The notes below the pieces were generated by a model that was not told the origin of the DNA, ran no database searches, and worked only from the letters and a program-made list of their open reading frames with translations. The translations under genes were made by a program, and so were the position numbers. A DNA stretch of 38,482 nt. Source: Nitrospirota bacterium. GTDB taxonomy: Bacteria > Nitrospirota > Thermodesulfovibrionia > Thermodesulfovibrionales > UBA6898. The DNA lies in the NCBI GenBank assembly GCA_016217695.1, contig JACRHE010000115.1, forward strand, positions 1 through 38,482, read 5' to 3'. Below, piece by piece: positions 9,540-18,215 of the stretch; position 1 is the stretch's first letter, and the number at the start of each line of letters is the position of its first letter.

Positions 9540-9883
9540 ATTTCACGGGTATGCCGAAAAAAGCTTTTCGTCAGTATGGGGCATGTCTTTATCCTAAATC
9601 CGGCAGTTGGGGACAGATGCAAGAGCGACCTGGCCCGTATATCGTTGCGGGTCTTGGCGAAATGAAGCGGCCGCAGCCGTGACTGTCCGAACCCAAAGGG
9701 TGAGTTTCACGGCTGCAGCGGACTGAGCCGTAGAGCCGCAGAAATCGGGCCTTTTGAGCGATTGTGTCTATCCTCAACTGCTTTTCAGGTTTATACGGCT
9801 TTGCACAGTCTGCTCCGATCAAACAGGAGAATAATCCGATAACTGGAGCTTACGAAAAGTTTTTGAGATAGTGGCCGTAAACT
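9540..9883 (+). repeat. Repeat family B, copy 1, carrying a nested family A copy
   Basis: The left end runs from ATTTCACGGGTATGCC into a stretch around AAAAAAGCTTTTCGTCAG. The right end is CTTACGAAAAGTTTTTGAGA running to CGTAAACT. The same two ends, in reverse orientation, bound copy 2 at 32729-32867, and CCGATAACTGG and TTGCAC.GTCTGCTC are shared inside. The ends are imperfect inverted repeats of one another. The copy is longer than copy 2 because a 179-bp family A element lies within it. This stretch and the rest of the 9441-9913 gap contain no gene I can support. Confidence 0.75.
9603..9781 (+). mobile_element. Repeat family A, copy 1 (179-bp MITE-like element)
   Basis: The element begins GCAGTTGGGGACAGA and ends TCTATCCTCAACTGC, imperfect inverted repeats. 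In its centre GCAGCCGTGA (9673-9682) pairs perfectly with TCACGGCTGC (9707-9716) around a loop containing AACCCAAAGGGTG. A second copy at 18023-18201 has exactly the same length and the same central hairpin. It has no coding capacity for a transposase. It sits inside family B copy 1. Confidence 0.8.
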
Positions 9884-9913
9884 AATATTTGATTCGCAAA
9901 CAAAATGGCGAAT

Positions 9914-12391
9914 CTAGACCGCGGGTCTGAATCTTCTCAGTCTAAGCGCATTGGTCACTACAGTAACCGACGAAAGCCCCATCGCAGCAGCTGCAAACAT
10001 GGGGTTCAGGAGTATGCCGAAAAACGGAAAGAGAACGCCCGCGGCAACGGGTATCAGGATGACATTATATGCAAAGGCCCAGAAAAGGTTCTGCCGTATG
10101 TTCCTCATGGTCGCCTTTGAGAGCGCAAGCGCAGTTACCACGGCCTTGAGATTCCCGCCTATAAGCGTAATATCCGAGGCCTCTATTGCTACATCAGTGC
10201 CGGTGCCTATAGCGATCCCTATATCCGCCTGCGCCAGTGCAGGAGCATCGTTTATCCCGTCTCCCACCATCGCAACGACCCTGCCTTCTGCCTGGAGTTT
10301 TTTCACCTCATTGGCCTTGTCTACAGGCAATACCTCGGCAAGAACCCCGTCGATCCCTGCCAGCCTGGCTATGGCCTCCCCTGTTCTCCTGTTGTCCCCG
10401 GTGATCATCACGACCTCTATGCCAAGCCCGTGAAGCGACTTCACCGCATCAACCGAGTCCTCCTTCAGGGTATCGGCGACTGCTATGATGCCGCATACTG
10501 AATTGTCGACGCCTATGAACATCGGCGTCCTGCCATCCCCGGCGAGCCTTTCGGCCTCCTGCCTCAGCACAGCCGTGTCCAGGCCTTCATCTCTCATAAG
10601 CCTTTCATTGCCGAGAAGAACAGACCTGCCTTTGATCTCTGCCTTGATGCCGTGACCTGGGACAGAGCGGAACTGTTCAGCATCTTCGGCCGTGATCCCC
10701 TTTTCCTTCGCCTTCTTCAGGATCGCCTCGCCAAGGGGATGCTCTGAGCCTTTTTCAGCTGAAGCAGCATAAAACAACACCTCGTCCTCAGTCAGACCGC
10801 GCGCGATGATGTCAGTCACCTCTGGCCTGCCCTTTGTCAGCGTGCCTGTCTTGTCAAAGATAATCGTATCGACCCTGTGCGCAGTCTCAAGTGCCCCGCC
10901 GCTTCTTATCAGAATCCCGTTCTCGGCGCCCTTGCCTGTACCTACCATGATCGAGGTTGGGGTCGCAAGACCGAGGGAGCAGGGACATGCTATGATCAGG
11001 ACCGCTATAAAATTCAGTATCGCGTATGTTAATGCAGGCGTGGGGCCGAAGCTGTACCATACAGTGAATGTCAGCGCAGCGATAAGCATGACGGCCGGAA
11101 CGAAATACGAGGCGATAAGGTCCGCAAGCCGCGCTATCGGAGGCTTTGACCCCTGGGCTGACTGCACCATGTCTATAATATGGGAGAGCATCGTATCCTT
11201 CCCGATCTTTGTGGCCTCGAACTTAAAGGAGCCGGTTTTATTGATAGTAGCCCCGATGACGCTGTCGCCTGCATTCTTTTCAACCGGGATCGACTCGCCG
11301 GTTACCATTGCTTCATCCACAGAAGAATACCCCTCCCTGACTATGCCGTCGACAGGGATCTTTTCACCCGGCCTGACTACAATGACATCGCCGATCACCA
11401 CATCTTCCACCGGTATGTCGGCTTCCCTTGCATCCCTGATAACCCTTGCAGTCCTGGCCTGCAGACCGATCAGTTTCTTTATCGCCTCGGAGGTCTGGCC
11501 TTTTGCCCGTGCCTCAAATAGTCTGCCCAGCAAAATCAGGACGATGATCGTTACCGAGGTGTCGAAGTAAACCTCAGCCGAGTACCCCTTGATCTCAAAG
11601 AAGGAGGGAACAAAGGTTGCTGCCACGCTGTAGACATAGGCAGCAGAAGTGCCCACAGCGATAAGGGTATTCATATTCGTTGTCCTGTGGCGCGCTGCAG
11701 CTAAGGCGCCGCTATAGAACTGCCGGCCGATCCAGAACTGCACCGGAGTGGCGATCAGAAGCTGTATAAAAAAATTGACCTGCTTCGGAAGGTCGATAAG
11801 CCCTGACAGGCCGATATGCTCCCACTGCATGAGCAAAAACAGCGGCAGAGCAAAGACAGCGCCGGTTATCACCCTTGCCTTAAGATTCCTGTACGCGGCC
11901 TCCCTCTCCTTCTGCTCCCTTTCGACAATGTCCTCTCCCTTTCCTATCTCAAGGACATCATAACCCGCATCCCTGATGGCCTTCCTGAATTCGCGTATGC
12001 CTGTCCGGGAAGGAAAATACTCAATAGTTGCAGTTTCAGCTGCGAAATTAACAGAGGCGCTTATCACTCCATCAAGCAAATTCAGGGCATCCCGGACATT
12101 CGCAACACATGAGGCGCAGGACATGCCCGTTACAGGCAAGGTTACTTTCGCAAGCATCACGTTATAGCCGAGGTCTTTTATGACCTTTATGAAATCGTAT
12201 ACAGTGACAACTGATCTGTCATATAGAACGGTCGCCTTTTCAGCCGCAAAATTGACCGAGGCTCCGGACACACCCTTAAGTCCGGCAAGGGACTCCTGGA
12301 TATGCGCGGCGCATGAGGCGCAGGACATGCCTGTTACAGGCAGGTCTATACGGCTTTCCGATTCTGACGACCCCTCAGCCATTTCCGCCAT
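9914..12391 (-). CDS. copA: Copper-exporting P1B-type ATPase
   Basis: 825 residues. Two N-terminal heavy-metal domains each carry GMSCASC (near residues 21 and 87). The membrane metal site is CPC at about residue 468 in [24 protein letters not shown] near 512 holds the phosphorylated Asp, GESIPVEK is the actuator loop, EHPLG is the nucleotide-binding His-Pro motif and [20 protein letters not shown] is the hinge. This places it in the Cu(I) export group. ATG at 12391 or 12382 is possible; both lie within the end of the upstream glutaredoxin-like gene, so the two genes overlap and are probably one operon. No copper-responsive repressor is visible. Confidence 0.97.
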   Translation of the reverse strand: MAEMAEGSSESESRIDLPVTGMSCASCAAHIQESLAGLKGVSGASVNFAAEKATVLYDRSVVTVYDFIKVIKDLGYNVMLAKVTLPVTGMSCASCVANVRDALNLLDGVISASVNFAAETATIEYFPSRTGIREFRKAIRDAGYDVLEIGKGEDIVEREQKEREAAYRNLKARVITGAVFALPLFLLMQWEHIGLSGLIDLPKQVNFFIQLLIATPVQFWIGRQFYSGALAAARHRTTNMNTLIAVGTSAAYVYSVAATFVPSFFEIKGYSAEVYFDTSVTIIVLILLGRLFEARAKGQTSEAIKKLIGLQARTARVIRDAREADIPVEDVVIGDVIVVRPGEKIPVDGIVREGYSSVDEAMVTGESIPVEKNAGDSVIGATINKTGSFKFEATKIGKDTMLSHIIDMVQSAQGSKPPIARLADLIASYFVPAVMLIAALTFTVWYSFGPTPALTYAILNFIAVLIIACPCSLGLATPTSIMVGTGKGAENGILIRSGGALETAHRVDTIIFDKTGTLTKGRPEVTDIIARGLTEDEVLFYAASAEKGSEHPLGEAILKKAKEKGITAEDAEQFRSVPGHGIKAEIKGRSVLLGNERLMRDEGLDTAVLRQEAERLAGDGRTPMFIGVDNSVCGIIAVADTLKEDSVDAVKSLHGLGIEVVMITGDNRRTGEAIARLAGIDGVLAEVLPVDKANEVKKLQAEGRVVAMVGDGINDAPALAQADIGIAIGTGTDVAIEASDITLIGGNLKAVVTALALSKATMRNIRQNLFWAFAYNVILIPVAAGVLFPFFGILLNPMFAAAAMGLSSVTVVTNALRLRRFRPAV

Positions 12392-12641
12392 CCCGAATAC
12401 CGGCGAGGGCCTTTTCTATCTCCTCCCTGTTCTGCCGGAAGCCCAAAAAGACCTTATCTCCTATAACCAGTGTCGGCGTAGCCATCCTGCCGTGTTTATT
12501 CACAAGCTCCTCCCTCACCTCTTTAACCGAAATATCCCTGTCAGTAAATCGTAAGCCTTTAGCTGAAAGAAAATCCTTCAGTGCATGACAGTCGTGTCAG
12601 TTGGGCGCAGAGTAGACTATTATTTCGACATCCTGCTCCAA
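12375..12641 (-). CDS. Glutaredoxin-like selenoprotein, UxxC active site (UGA read as Sec)
   Basis: An 88-codon frame runs from a TTG (12639-12641), preceded at six bases by GGGGG, to TGA at 12375. It is interrupted by one in-frame TGA at 12597-12599. The flanks read [25 protein letters not shown], then [20 protein letters not shown] and [11 protein letters not shown]. These are the beta-alpha start, cis-Pro TPTLVIG and terminal helix of a glutaredoxin/NrdH-like thioredoxin fold. The UGA falls exactly on the first redox cysteine, giving UxxC with the second Cys intact. A hairpin with G in its apical loop lies about 20 bases downstream. It overlaps copA, suggesting a role in thiol or copper redox handling. 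A nonsense mutation or sequence error is the alternative. Confidence 0.8.
12563..12581 (-). promoter_or_regulatory. Candidate bacterial SECIS hairpin
   Basis: On the minus strand CTGAAGGA and TCTTTCAG can pair over eight positions, with one G-U, around a short U loop. Opened by three pairs, it gives a five-pair stem with GGAUUUUC plus U in the loop. The loop guanines lie about 20 bases after the UGA, in the range where bacterial SECIS loops act. Folding is judged by eye. Confidence 0.55.
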
Positions 12642-12722
12642 AAAATGCCCCCATATAGTTTCGAAGTTTATTGATTATATCACTAAAGCCCGGATTATAT
12701 CTCTCTCCTGCATCATTCATAG

Positions 12723-12822
12723 ATTTCACGGGCATGAAGAGAAAACTTTTCGCCTGTAACAGAAATGCCTACATGAATCTGCATTGTTTGCTCTGAACAG
12801 GCAGCAGAATATGCCGCTAACC
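12723..12822 (+). repeat. Repeat family B, copy 3 (decayed)
   Basis: It starts ATTTCACGGGCATG and continues with GAGAAAACTTTTCGCCTG, then TGCATTGTTTGCTCTGAAC and ATGCCGCTAACC, in the same order as copies 1 and 2. The right inverted end is no longer recognisable. It lies between the selenoprotein gene and the PAS-kinase gene. Confidence 0.55.
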
Positions 12823-12849
12823 ATAGGACACCTCAGATGCTGTCCGCAA

Positions 12850-14073
12850 TCAGGAGTCTGATCCCTCATTTCCGGAAGACTCCTGAAGGTCCAGTATCCG
12901 GAGATCGTCGGCATAATGCATCACCTTGTACTGCGTCAGTCTGTTTATCTTCCTGATGATATCGTCCATCCTGTAGCAGCTTTCCTCAACTATGTCGCAA
13001 TAGGCCTTCATCTTTTCATCAGAACCGAGTTCGTCCGCCAGAAGCGAGATTGCGCCGATTATAATCTGCAGCGGCTGCCTTAACTCGTGAGCCGCGGCTG
13101 TCGCGAGCTTTACAGCTGCGTCGAGCTTCTCGAACGTCACATCCCTGAATACGATCACCTCCCATATCTCCCTCCTGTCACCGAACTCGATAAAGGAAGA
13201 GACTGCAGAGATTGTCCTGTTGCCGATCTCCAACTCCCTCGGTTTTTCCAGGTATGACCTCACCTCCGTGTACTGCCTGCAGTCAGGGCAGGCTGTACCT
13301 CTGTCACGGCAGGCAGAGCCTTCCCGTCCGAAGATCCAGCAGCGGCAGAAACGCAGGGTCTTCTGGGGGCAGTCCAGGCCTTCGGGACAGTTATTCCTCT
13401 CCCAGCAAAAAGGGCCGCGGAAGCTGGAGTCCTCCCTGAAGATCCCCTGCCTGAGAAGACTTTCCCTGGGCAGTGAAAAGATGCTTGCATTAGTCAGATC
13501 TTCGTTTATATGAAACATTTCGAGTATGGTTCTGTTACAGATGTTTATTGTCCCTGTGTTATCGATGAAGACTATCCCGTCGCTGATGTTATCCAGCACA
13601 ATCTCGAGCTTCTTTTTCTTCTCTTTCAGCAGATTATCCTTGTTACGCCTTTCGGAGATATCACGGAACGTCTCGATCCCGCCGATGACCCTTCCTTCCC
13701 GGTCAAGCAGGGGGGCTGTCATCACCTCAACCGGTATTTTATAGCCGTCTTTGTGACGGAGAAAGATTTCATGGGGACCGCTCAGGCAGGAACCGGCCAT
13801 AGACTTCTCAAGAGGACACAATTCCCGGCAGAGGAGTGTCCCTTCACCGTCCGTATGGGCAAGTATGTTGTCACAGCAGTTGCGACCGAGAACCTCATCC
13901 CGCAGAAACCCGGTTATCCTCTCTGCAGCCCGGTTCCAGATCAGGAAATTCCTCTCTCTGTCCGTGACATAGATCCCCTCATTCGCAGAGTCGATGATCT
14001 TGCGCAGATAATCATTCTCTTCTGTAATACCGTGGGTTCTTTTAACTTTCTTCGGCACTCTCTCTTCTCCCAT
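12850..14073 (-). CDS. PAS / two-CW-like / HisKA signalling protein lacking HATPase
   Basis: 407 cytoplasmic residues. PAS 1 covers about 20-140 (SANEGIYVTDRERNFLIWNR, GGIETFRDISERR) and PAS 2 starts near 150 (LDNISDGIVFIDNTGTI). Inside PAS 2, around 225-275, is a cysteine cluster with CWERNNCPEGLDCP, CRCWIFG and CPDCRQY that resembles a two-CW domain. HELRQP, with His at 329, is a HisKA phosphoacceptor, but only 78 residues follow and no ATP-binding domain exists. The ending (RLTQYKVMHYADDLRILDL) resembles proteins known to stop here, so I read it as a natural architecture. It could be a phosphotransfer partner for another kinase, possibly sensing redox or metal through the cysteines. Confidence 0.8.
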   Translation of the reverse strand: MGEERVPKKVKRTHGITEENDYLRKIIDSANEGIYVTDRERNFLIWNRAAERITGFLRDEVLGRNCCDNILAHTDGEGTLLCRELCPLEKSMAGSCLSGPHEIFLRHKDGYKIPVEVMTAPLLDREGRVIGGIETFRDISERRNKDNLLKEKKKKLEIVLDNISDGIVFIDNTGTINICNRTILEMFHINEDLTNASIFSLPRESLLRQGIFREDSSFRGPFCWERNNCPEGLDCPQKTLRFCRCWIFGREGSACRDRGTACPDCRQYTEVRSYLEKPRELEIGNRTISAVSSFIEFGDRREIWEVIVFRDVTFEKLDAAVKLATAAAHELRQPLQIIIGAISLLADELGSDEKMKAYCDIVEESCYRMDDIIRKINRLTQYKVMHYADDLRILDLQESSGNEGSDS

Positions 14074-14169
14074 ATCATCCTGAGACAGGATAATCAGCCA
14101 TTACACCCTTACTAACGCACGATTATATTGTACTACAGCAAGGTATGCCTGAATCAAAACAGGAGGGGA

Positions 14170-15990
14170 TTAATTCTCCGCCGCATCTGCCGTAGACTTT
14201 TCGCATGCATAATGCCTTAGATTGCCGTTGTAATCTCCGACGGAGATCTCTATATTCCCGTTCTTCGCCACCGCAGAAGGAGAGCTGTGATTGTTCACCT
14301 TAATGCCTGACAGATAATCACCCCGGGAAAAAACCGGAAGGCCGTGACCGTCAGGATCAGAAGTAAAGGCATATATCCTTCCGTCCTGCTGGCCAGCAAG
14401 GAGATAAAGCCTCTCAGCATCCCTAAAGAGGGTCGGAGCCGCAAAACGATCGACCCTGACAGAACTGAAGCTTTCCCGGATCATCTGCCATTGGGGCAGC
14501 CCGCCTCGTACCGTCTCGTACCGAAATCCGTTTACTGAGCCGTCTTCCCCTCCGACAATCAGTTCCCATCTGCCGTCCCCATCGATATCAAAAACAAAGG
14601 GAGCGGCATGGGCTATCTTCGGTATATCCATGAAGAAGTCCTTCTCCTCACGCCATATGGGACTCTGGAACGTCCCGGAGTTCAAAAAAGCCCGAATTAT
14701 ACCGTCCTGCTCGCCTGTGATGAGAAACAGCCTGCCCTGCCACTCTGTCAGTACCCCCCTTGAAAAACCCGGAAGCTTGATGTCCCTGAAAAAACCTGTC
14801 CTTTCCTTCCAGGGCAACCCTTTAACTGATGGCGTATACTCAAAGAGCCTGATCTCACCCATGATGTTACCCACAACCATGAAAGACCCTTGTCGAGTTT
14901 CAGCCATTGCAGGCGCACATGCAGGTCCGGGGAGAATCCTTCCGTTGAAAAATTCAGGCCGTTCCTCCCATTCCCGGAATCTGTCTTTCCTGTTATTGAA
15001 GTAGGAGAGCTGACCGTTGCCGTCAGAGACAATCATGTCCATTCTCCCTTTTACGTCGCCTTCGAGGAAGGTCGGAGCAGCAAAGCTGGCTACCGAGACA
15101 GCAAGCTGTTCCTTCCTCCATTGGGATTTCCGGTTGTTTGTCCTTTCGAGAAGATAAAGCTTACCCAGGCTGTTACCCGCAATTATCGAGACATGCTTCC
15201 CGCTTACCGATACAGCAGGAACAGCATACATTCCGAGTTCTACCCCGCTGAAATATTCGGCGTCCTTCCTGAAGACCAACTCTTTCTTTACCGTGATATT
15301 TCTGAAGAGAAAAAGCCTTCCCTCTGAATTGCCGACAACGAGATCAGGTCTGCCGTCGTTATCGACATCGGCCAGTGAAGGGGTTGCATCGTTACCGACA
15401 TCTATTTCGGGCATTTCTACCCTTCTCCAGATAGGCCTGGACGGCATCCCGAAATTCTTGTAAAGGATAACCTTGCCGGAGCCGGACGAAAAACCTCCTG
15501 TGCCGACGAATATCTCAGGGTAACCGTCGTTATCTATGTCGCCGGCTGCCGGGGAAGAAAAAGCTGCAGCCTCAACTCCATTAAAGAAGTTTCCCTCAAG
15601 CCTCCATTGAGGCGCAACCGCAGTTCCATCGTTTTTATACAGACGGAGGGACCCGTCCCTGCTGCCTGCGATCATCTCCAGATGACCATCTCTGTCCATA
15701 TCGAAAAAAAGCGGCCTCACAAACGGCAGGGCATCGATACCACAACTGTTGAACATATTTTTCGTAATATCCACGCACCTGAGCGCCGTTTTCAGCTGAG
15801 GAGTTGGTACTGTATGCGGCAAGGGGGAAACCCCGACCGCAGGCGGCCTGATCTCGGGGAGCGGCTTTTCCTGCGGGGGAGGAGAAACAGGAGTCAATAG
15901 CCGGGCAGATTCCTTTTCCGTCACACATGAACAGAGACAGAGGAAAGCAAGAAGTACGGCTGAAAACTTCGTTGGGACTAATTTTTTCAA
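14170..15990 (-). CDS. FG-GAP/VCBS-repeat lipoprotein
   Basis: 606 residues starting at TTG. MKKLVPTKFSAVLLAFLCLC leads to an S-C lipobox-like site near residue 22, then a Pro-rich linker. The rest is a series of beta-propeller repeats with Ca-binding DxDxDG-type loops: DMDRDGHLEMIAGS, DIDNDGYPEIFVGT, DVDNDGRPDLVVGN and DIDGDGRWELIVGG. Intervening blades have lost the acidic loop. Such propellers act in surface adhesion or protein assembly, but the sequence gives no partner. It follows the OmpA gene on the same strand across a stem-loop, so both are probably cotranscribed. The TTG start lacks a strong ribosome binding site. Confidence 0.85.
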   Translation of the reverse strand: MKKLVPTKFSAVLLAFLCLCSCVTEKESARLLTPVSPPPQEKPLPEIRPPAVGVSPLPHTVPTPQLKTALRCVDITKNMFNSCGIDALPFVRPLFFDMDRDGHLEMIAGSRDGSLRLYKNDGTAVAPQWRLEGNFFNGVEAAAFSSPAAGDIDNDGYPEIFVGTGGFSSGSGKVILYKNFGMPSRPIWRRVEMPEIDVGNDATPSLADVDNDGRPDLVVGNSEGRLFLFRNITVKKELVFRKDAEYFSGVELGMYAVPAVSVSGKHVSIIAGNSLGKLYLLERTNNRKSQWRKEQLAVSVASFAAPTFLEGDVKGRMDMIVSDGNGQLSYFNNRKDRFREWEERPEFFNGRILPGPACAPAMAETRQGSFMVVGNIMGEIRLFEYTPSVKGLPWKERTGFFRDIKLPGFSRGVLTEWQGRLFLITGEQDGIIRAFLNSGTFQSPIWREEKDFFMDIPKIAHAAPFVFDIDGDGRWELIVGGEDGSVNGFRYETVRGGLPQWQMIRESFSSVRVDRFAAPTLFRDAERLYLLAGQQDGRIYAFTSDPDGHGLPVFSRGDYLSGIKVNNHSSPSAVAKNGNIEISVGDYNGNLRHYACEKSTADAAEN

Positions 15991-16011
15991 GGGGTATATG
16001 TTCCTGGATAA

Positions 16012-16039
16012 CCTCCGGCTGCCTGACGGCAGCCGGAGG
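16012..16039 (-). terminator. GC-rich stem-loop between ompA-like and FG-GAP genes
   Basis: A perfect 12-bp stem, CCTCCGGCTGCC, with a TGAC loop. No T-run follows on either strand, so it may be an RNA stabiliser or weak terminator that sets the ratio of the two gene products. Confidence 0.5.
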
Positions 16040-16052
16040 TCCTTGTGAATGA

Positions 16053-17054
16053 TTATTTCACGATAATCTCAAAATGGACCCTTCTGTTGGTCTTTGCCTC
16101 TTTAGACTCCTTGTTACTGGGAGTAGGGATCTCGGGCATGGCAAGCCTTGTTTCCCCGTAGCTGATGGTAGTAAGCCTGTCAGCTAAGACCCCTTCTTTT
16201 ACGAGATACTCTTTTACTGCAGTCGCCCTTCTCTCACTTAAGGCCATATTATGAGCCTCTGTTCCGTGAGCGCAGGCATGGCCTTCAATCTGGACCCTGA
16301 CGCCTGAGTTCTCCTTCAATGTCTGAATATTTTCCTTCAGTATTTCTTTAGCAACAGGAGTAAGGGTTGCCTTATCGAAATCAAAATGGATGTCTTCCAG
16401 TAAAATCTTTGCAGGCTCAGGCGCGGGCGTCGGAGCAGGTGCAGGCGCGGGTGTCGGCGCAGGAGGAGGAGGAGGAGGAGGACTTACCGGTTCAGGCTTC
16501 GGTTCAGGTTTTGGCTCCGGCTTTGGCTCAGGTTTCGGCTCGGGTACAGGCGCCGGTGCAGCTGCCTTGCCGCCTATGGAGAATGTCATACCGGCAGTAA
16601 CGATCATGCTGTTATGGCTGGTCAGGACATCTCTGAGATCGGCCCTGAACGCGATGTTAGGCGAGAAGAAATATTTAAATCCGAGGCCGAGATTGCCCAT
16701 CATCCTGTTGCGGGCTTCCTGTCCGTCCCGCTTGTTGAAATGTGCCTCGCCGATGCCGGCGACAAAAAAGGGATTGTAGTTCTTCTCAGGCATAAAATGA
16801 TACAGGACATCGGCATGATATATCTCGCCCTGGGAATCGATGAAGTTGAACGCGCCCTCCACGGCCCATCTGTTGGTGATGTTATAGCCGGCCCGGAAAC
16901 CGTACACGGCCCTGTCGCCGATATCATGTGCTGGGAAGTAATAGCCTATAAAGGGGCTGATATCGAAGCTGCCTTGCCTTATTTCGGCAGATGAAACGAC
17001 AGGAAACAATACAAAGATGAAAAAGACTGCAATAAGCAATGAAGTTTTTCTCAT
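16053..17054 (-). CDS. OmpA-family outer membrane protein
   Basis: 333 residues. A signal peptide (residues 1 to about 23, ending VVSSAE) is followed by an eight-strand beta-barrel type domain (FDISPFIGYYFPAHDIGDR ... GLGFKYFFSPNIAFRADLRD). A long linker of PEPK and PAPAPTPA repeats comes next. The C-terminal OmpA/MotB-like peptidoglycan-binding domain has DIHFDFDKATLTP, VQIEGHACAHGTEAHN and LSERRATAVKEYL; the last 20 residues contain the conserved TNRRVHFEI. The second half of the linker is strongly repetitive at DNA level (about 16430-16560) and could vary in length between strains. It anchors outer membrane to cell wall. Confidence 0.93.
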   Translation of the reverse strand: MRKTSLLIAVFFIFVLFPVVSSAEIRQGSFDISPFIGYYFPAHDIGDRAVYGFRAGYNITNRWAVEGAFNFIDSQGEIYHADVLYHFMPEKNYNPFFVAGIGEAHFNKRDGQEARNRMMGNLGLGFKYFFSPNIAFRADLRDVLTSHNSMIVTAGMTFSIGGKAAAPAPVPEPKPEPKPEPKPEPKPEPVSPPPPPPPAPTPAPAPAPTPAPEPAKILLEDIHFDFDKATLTPVAKEILKENIQTLKENSGVRVQIEGHACAHGTEAHNMALSERRATAVKEYLVKEGVLADRLTTISYGETRLAMPEIPTPSNKESKEAKTNRRVHFEIIVK

Positions 17055-17177
17055 ATGCCCTCCTTAAGATTTTTTATAATCATATCCCCAAACAGCCCCC
17101 CTGTCAACCGACACCGCTCTTATCTCGGGGGAATCATATCAGGGGAAAAGGCAAGTTCTGAGCCGAGGGCGGCGTGA

Positions 17178-17918
17178 TCAATACTTCAGTATCTCGATAT
17201 AGTCTTTTATATCCTTCTCGTCATTTCCCGTGGCCCTGAGGCCTCTGAGAGTCAGGTCTTCAGCCGCCTTCGCCTTGTCGCCGTTATACTCAGGGTCCAG
17301 GGCTATCGCCTGTGTCATCGCGGTGGAGGCCTCTCCGTATCTTCCCATGGCATTATAGCAGAGGGCCAGCCGCAGATAAGGAAGGCTGTTGGCAGGAGCT
17401 CTCTTAATCGCCTCCTTGAACGACTGAAGCGCGACATCGAACTTTCCGAGGCGGTAATTGGCGTTTCCGATATTGATATATGCCTTCTCCGCAGTGGCAT
17501 ACATCGGATTGGCAAGGGCCTTTTTATAAAAGGATATCGCAGTATCATAGCTGCCCATCTTTTCATAGGCATATCCCAGATTGTTATAGGCCTCGGAATA
17601 ATCATGATCCACGTCTACCGCCTTCTGAAAATATGTGATCGCCTTCTGTGTCTCGTCGAAATTCAGAAGGTAGATAATCCCTATGGCGTTAAGGACTTCC
17701 TTGTTCTTCGGGTCAAGCTCATTAGCCTTGTGGAACTCCACATAGGCCTGTTGAACCTTATTGTCATTGAGATAGGCAAGCCCTATCTTGAAATGGGCGC
17801 CGGCATTTTGGACGCGCGTTTCATAATCTACCGAAGCACAGGCAGGAACAAGACATACAGCCAAAAAAAGAACGATACTGTTGATTCCTTTCAATGCGGT
17901 CAGCCTCCTCTTAATCAT
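17178..17918 (-). CDS. TPR lipoprotein, PilF/PilW-like
   Basis: 246 residues. The N-terminal hydrophobic stretch INSIVLFLAVCLVPAC ends in a lipobox with Cys at about residue 27. Five to six tetratricopeptide repeats follow, for example AYVEFHKANELDPKNKEVLN, AITYFQKAVDVDHDYSEAYN and AISFYKKALANP. The domain order and size match PilF/PilW, which helps type IV pilus secretin assembly. No other pilus genes are in the window, so the role is by resemblance only; NlpI-like proteins share the architecture. Confidence 0.8.
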   Translation of the reverse strand: MIKRRLTALKGINSIVLFLAVCLVPACASVDYETRVQNAGAHFKIGLAYLNDNKVQQAYVEFHKANELDPKNKEVLNAIGIIYLLNFDETQKAITYFQKAVDVDHDYSEAYNNLGYAYEKMGSYDTAISFYKKALANPMYATAEKAYINIGNANYRLGKFDVALQSFKEAIKRAPANSLPYLRLALCYNAMGRYGEASTAMTQAIALDPEYNGDKAKAAEDLTLRGLRATGNDEKDIKDYIEILKY

Positions 17919-18022
17919 CTCGAAGTCTCAGGATAAACGTATTCATAAGCTATCAAAAGGCGATGCTGCAAGTAAAGAGAAATATACACGGGGCAGAGGC
18001 GCACAATATAATACTAATAACC

Positions 18023-18201
18023 GCAGTTGACAGAGCTGAATTGAGCGACTTCGCTTTTTTTTCGTTGCCGTGCTTAGCGAAATACAGCGTTAAGCAGCCG
18101 TGACTGTCTGAACCAGAAGGGTGAGTTTCACGGGTGCAGCGAAATGAGCTTAGAACGGCAGAAAAAAGGCGTCCGGAGCGAAAGGCAGATCCGTCAACTG
18201 C
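18023..18201 (+). mobile_element. Repeat family A, copy 2 (179-bp MITE-like element)
   Basis: Perfect nine-base inverted ends, GCAGTTGAC and GTCAACTGC. The central GCAGCCGTGA (18094-18103) pairs with TCACGGGTGC (18128-18137) with one mismatch. It has the same length, orientation and central block as copy 1, but the flanks differ from the family B context. It ends 14 bases before the rlmN stop on the opposite side, so it also sits at a transcript 3' end. The rest of 17919-18215 holds no gene. Confidence 0.82.
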
Positions 18202-18215
18202 AAAATACAGGATGG

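Noticed and set aside
9589-9822. 77-codon frame within family A copy 1, with a twin at 17953-18219
   Set aside because: Both frames arise from the same repeat, where the conserved CSRETHP/SDSHGC-type stretch is a translation of the central hairpin. Inverted ends and conserved length indicate a non-coding repeat.
10806-11570. A 254-codon open frame opposite copA
   Set aside because: Lies entirely within the conserved copper ATPase and has no recognisable domain.
12597-12599. Frameshift or simple nonsense mutation in place of selenocysteine
   Set aside because: Both flanks are in the same frame, and the UGA falls on the catalytic position and not on a random codon. Not excluded without a SECIS and machinery check.
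12850-14073. Possible truncation of the PAS kinase by the family B copy downstream
   Set aside because: The final residues match the natural ending of HATPase-less proteins, and the B copy starts beyond the stop.
14130-14160. Sigma-54 promoter upstream of the PAS kinase
   Set aside because: GG and GC are only eight bases apart in AGGCATACCTTGCTG; the required spacing is ten.
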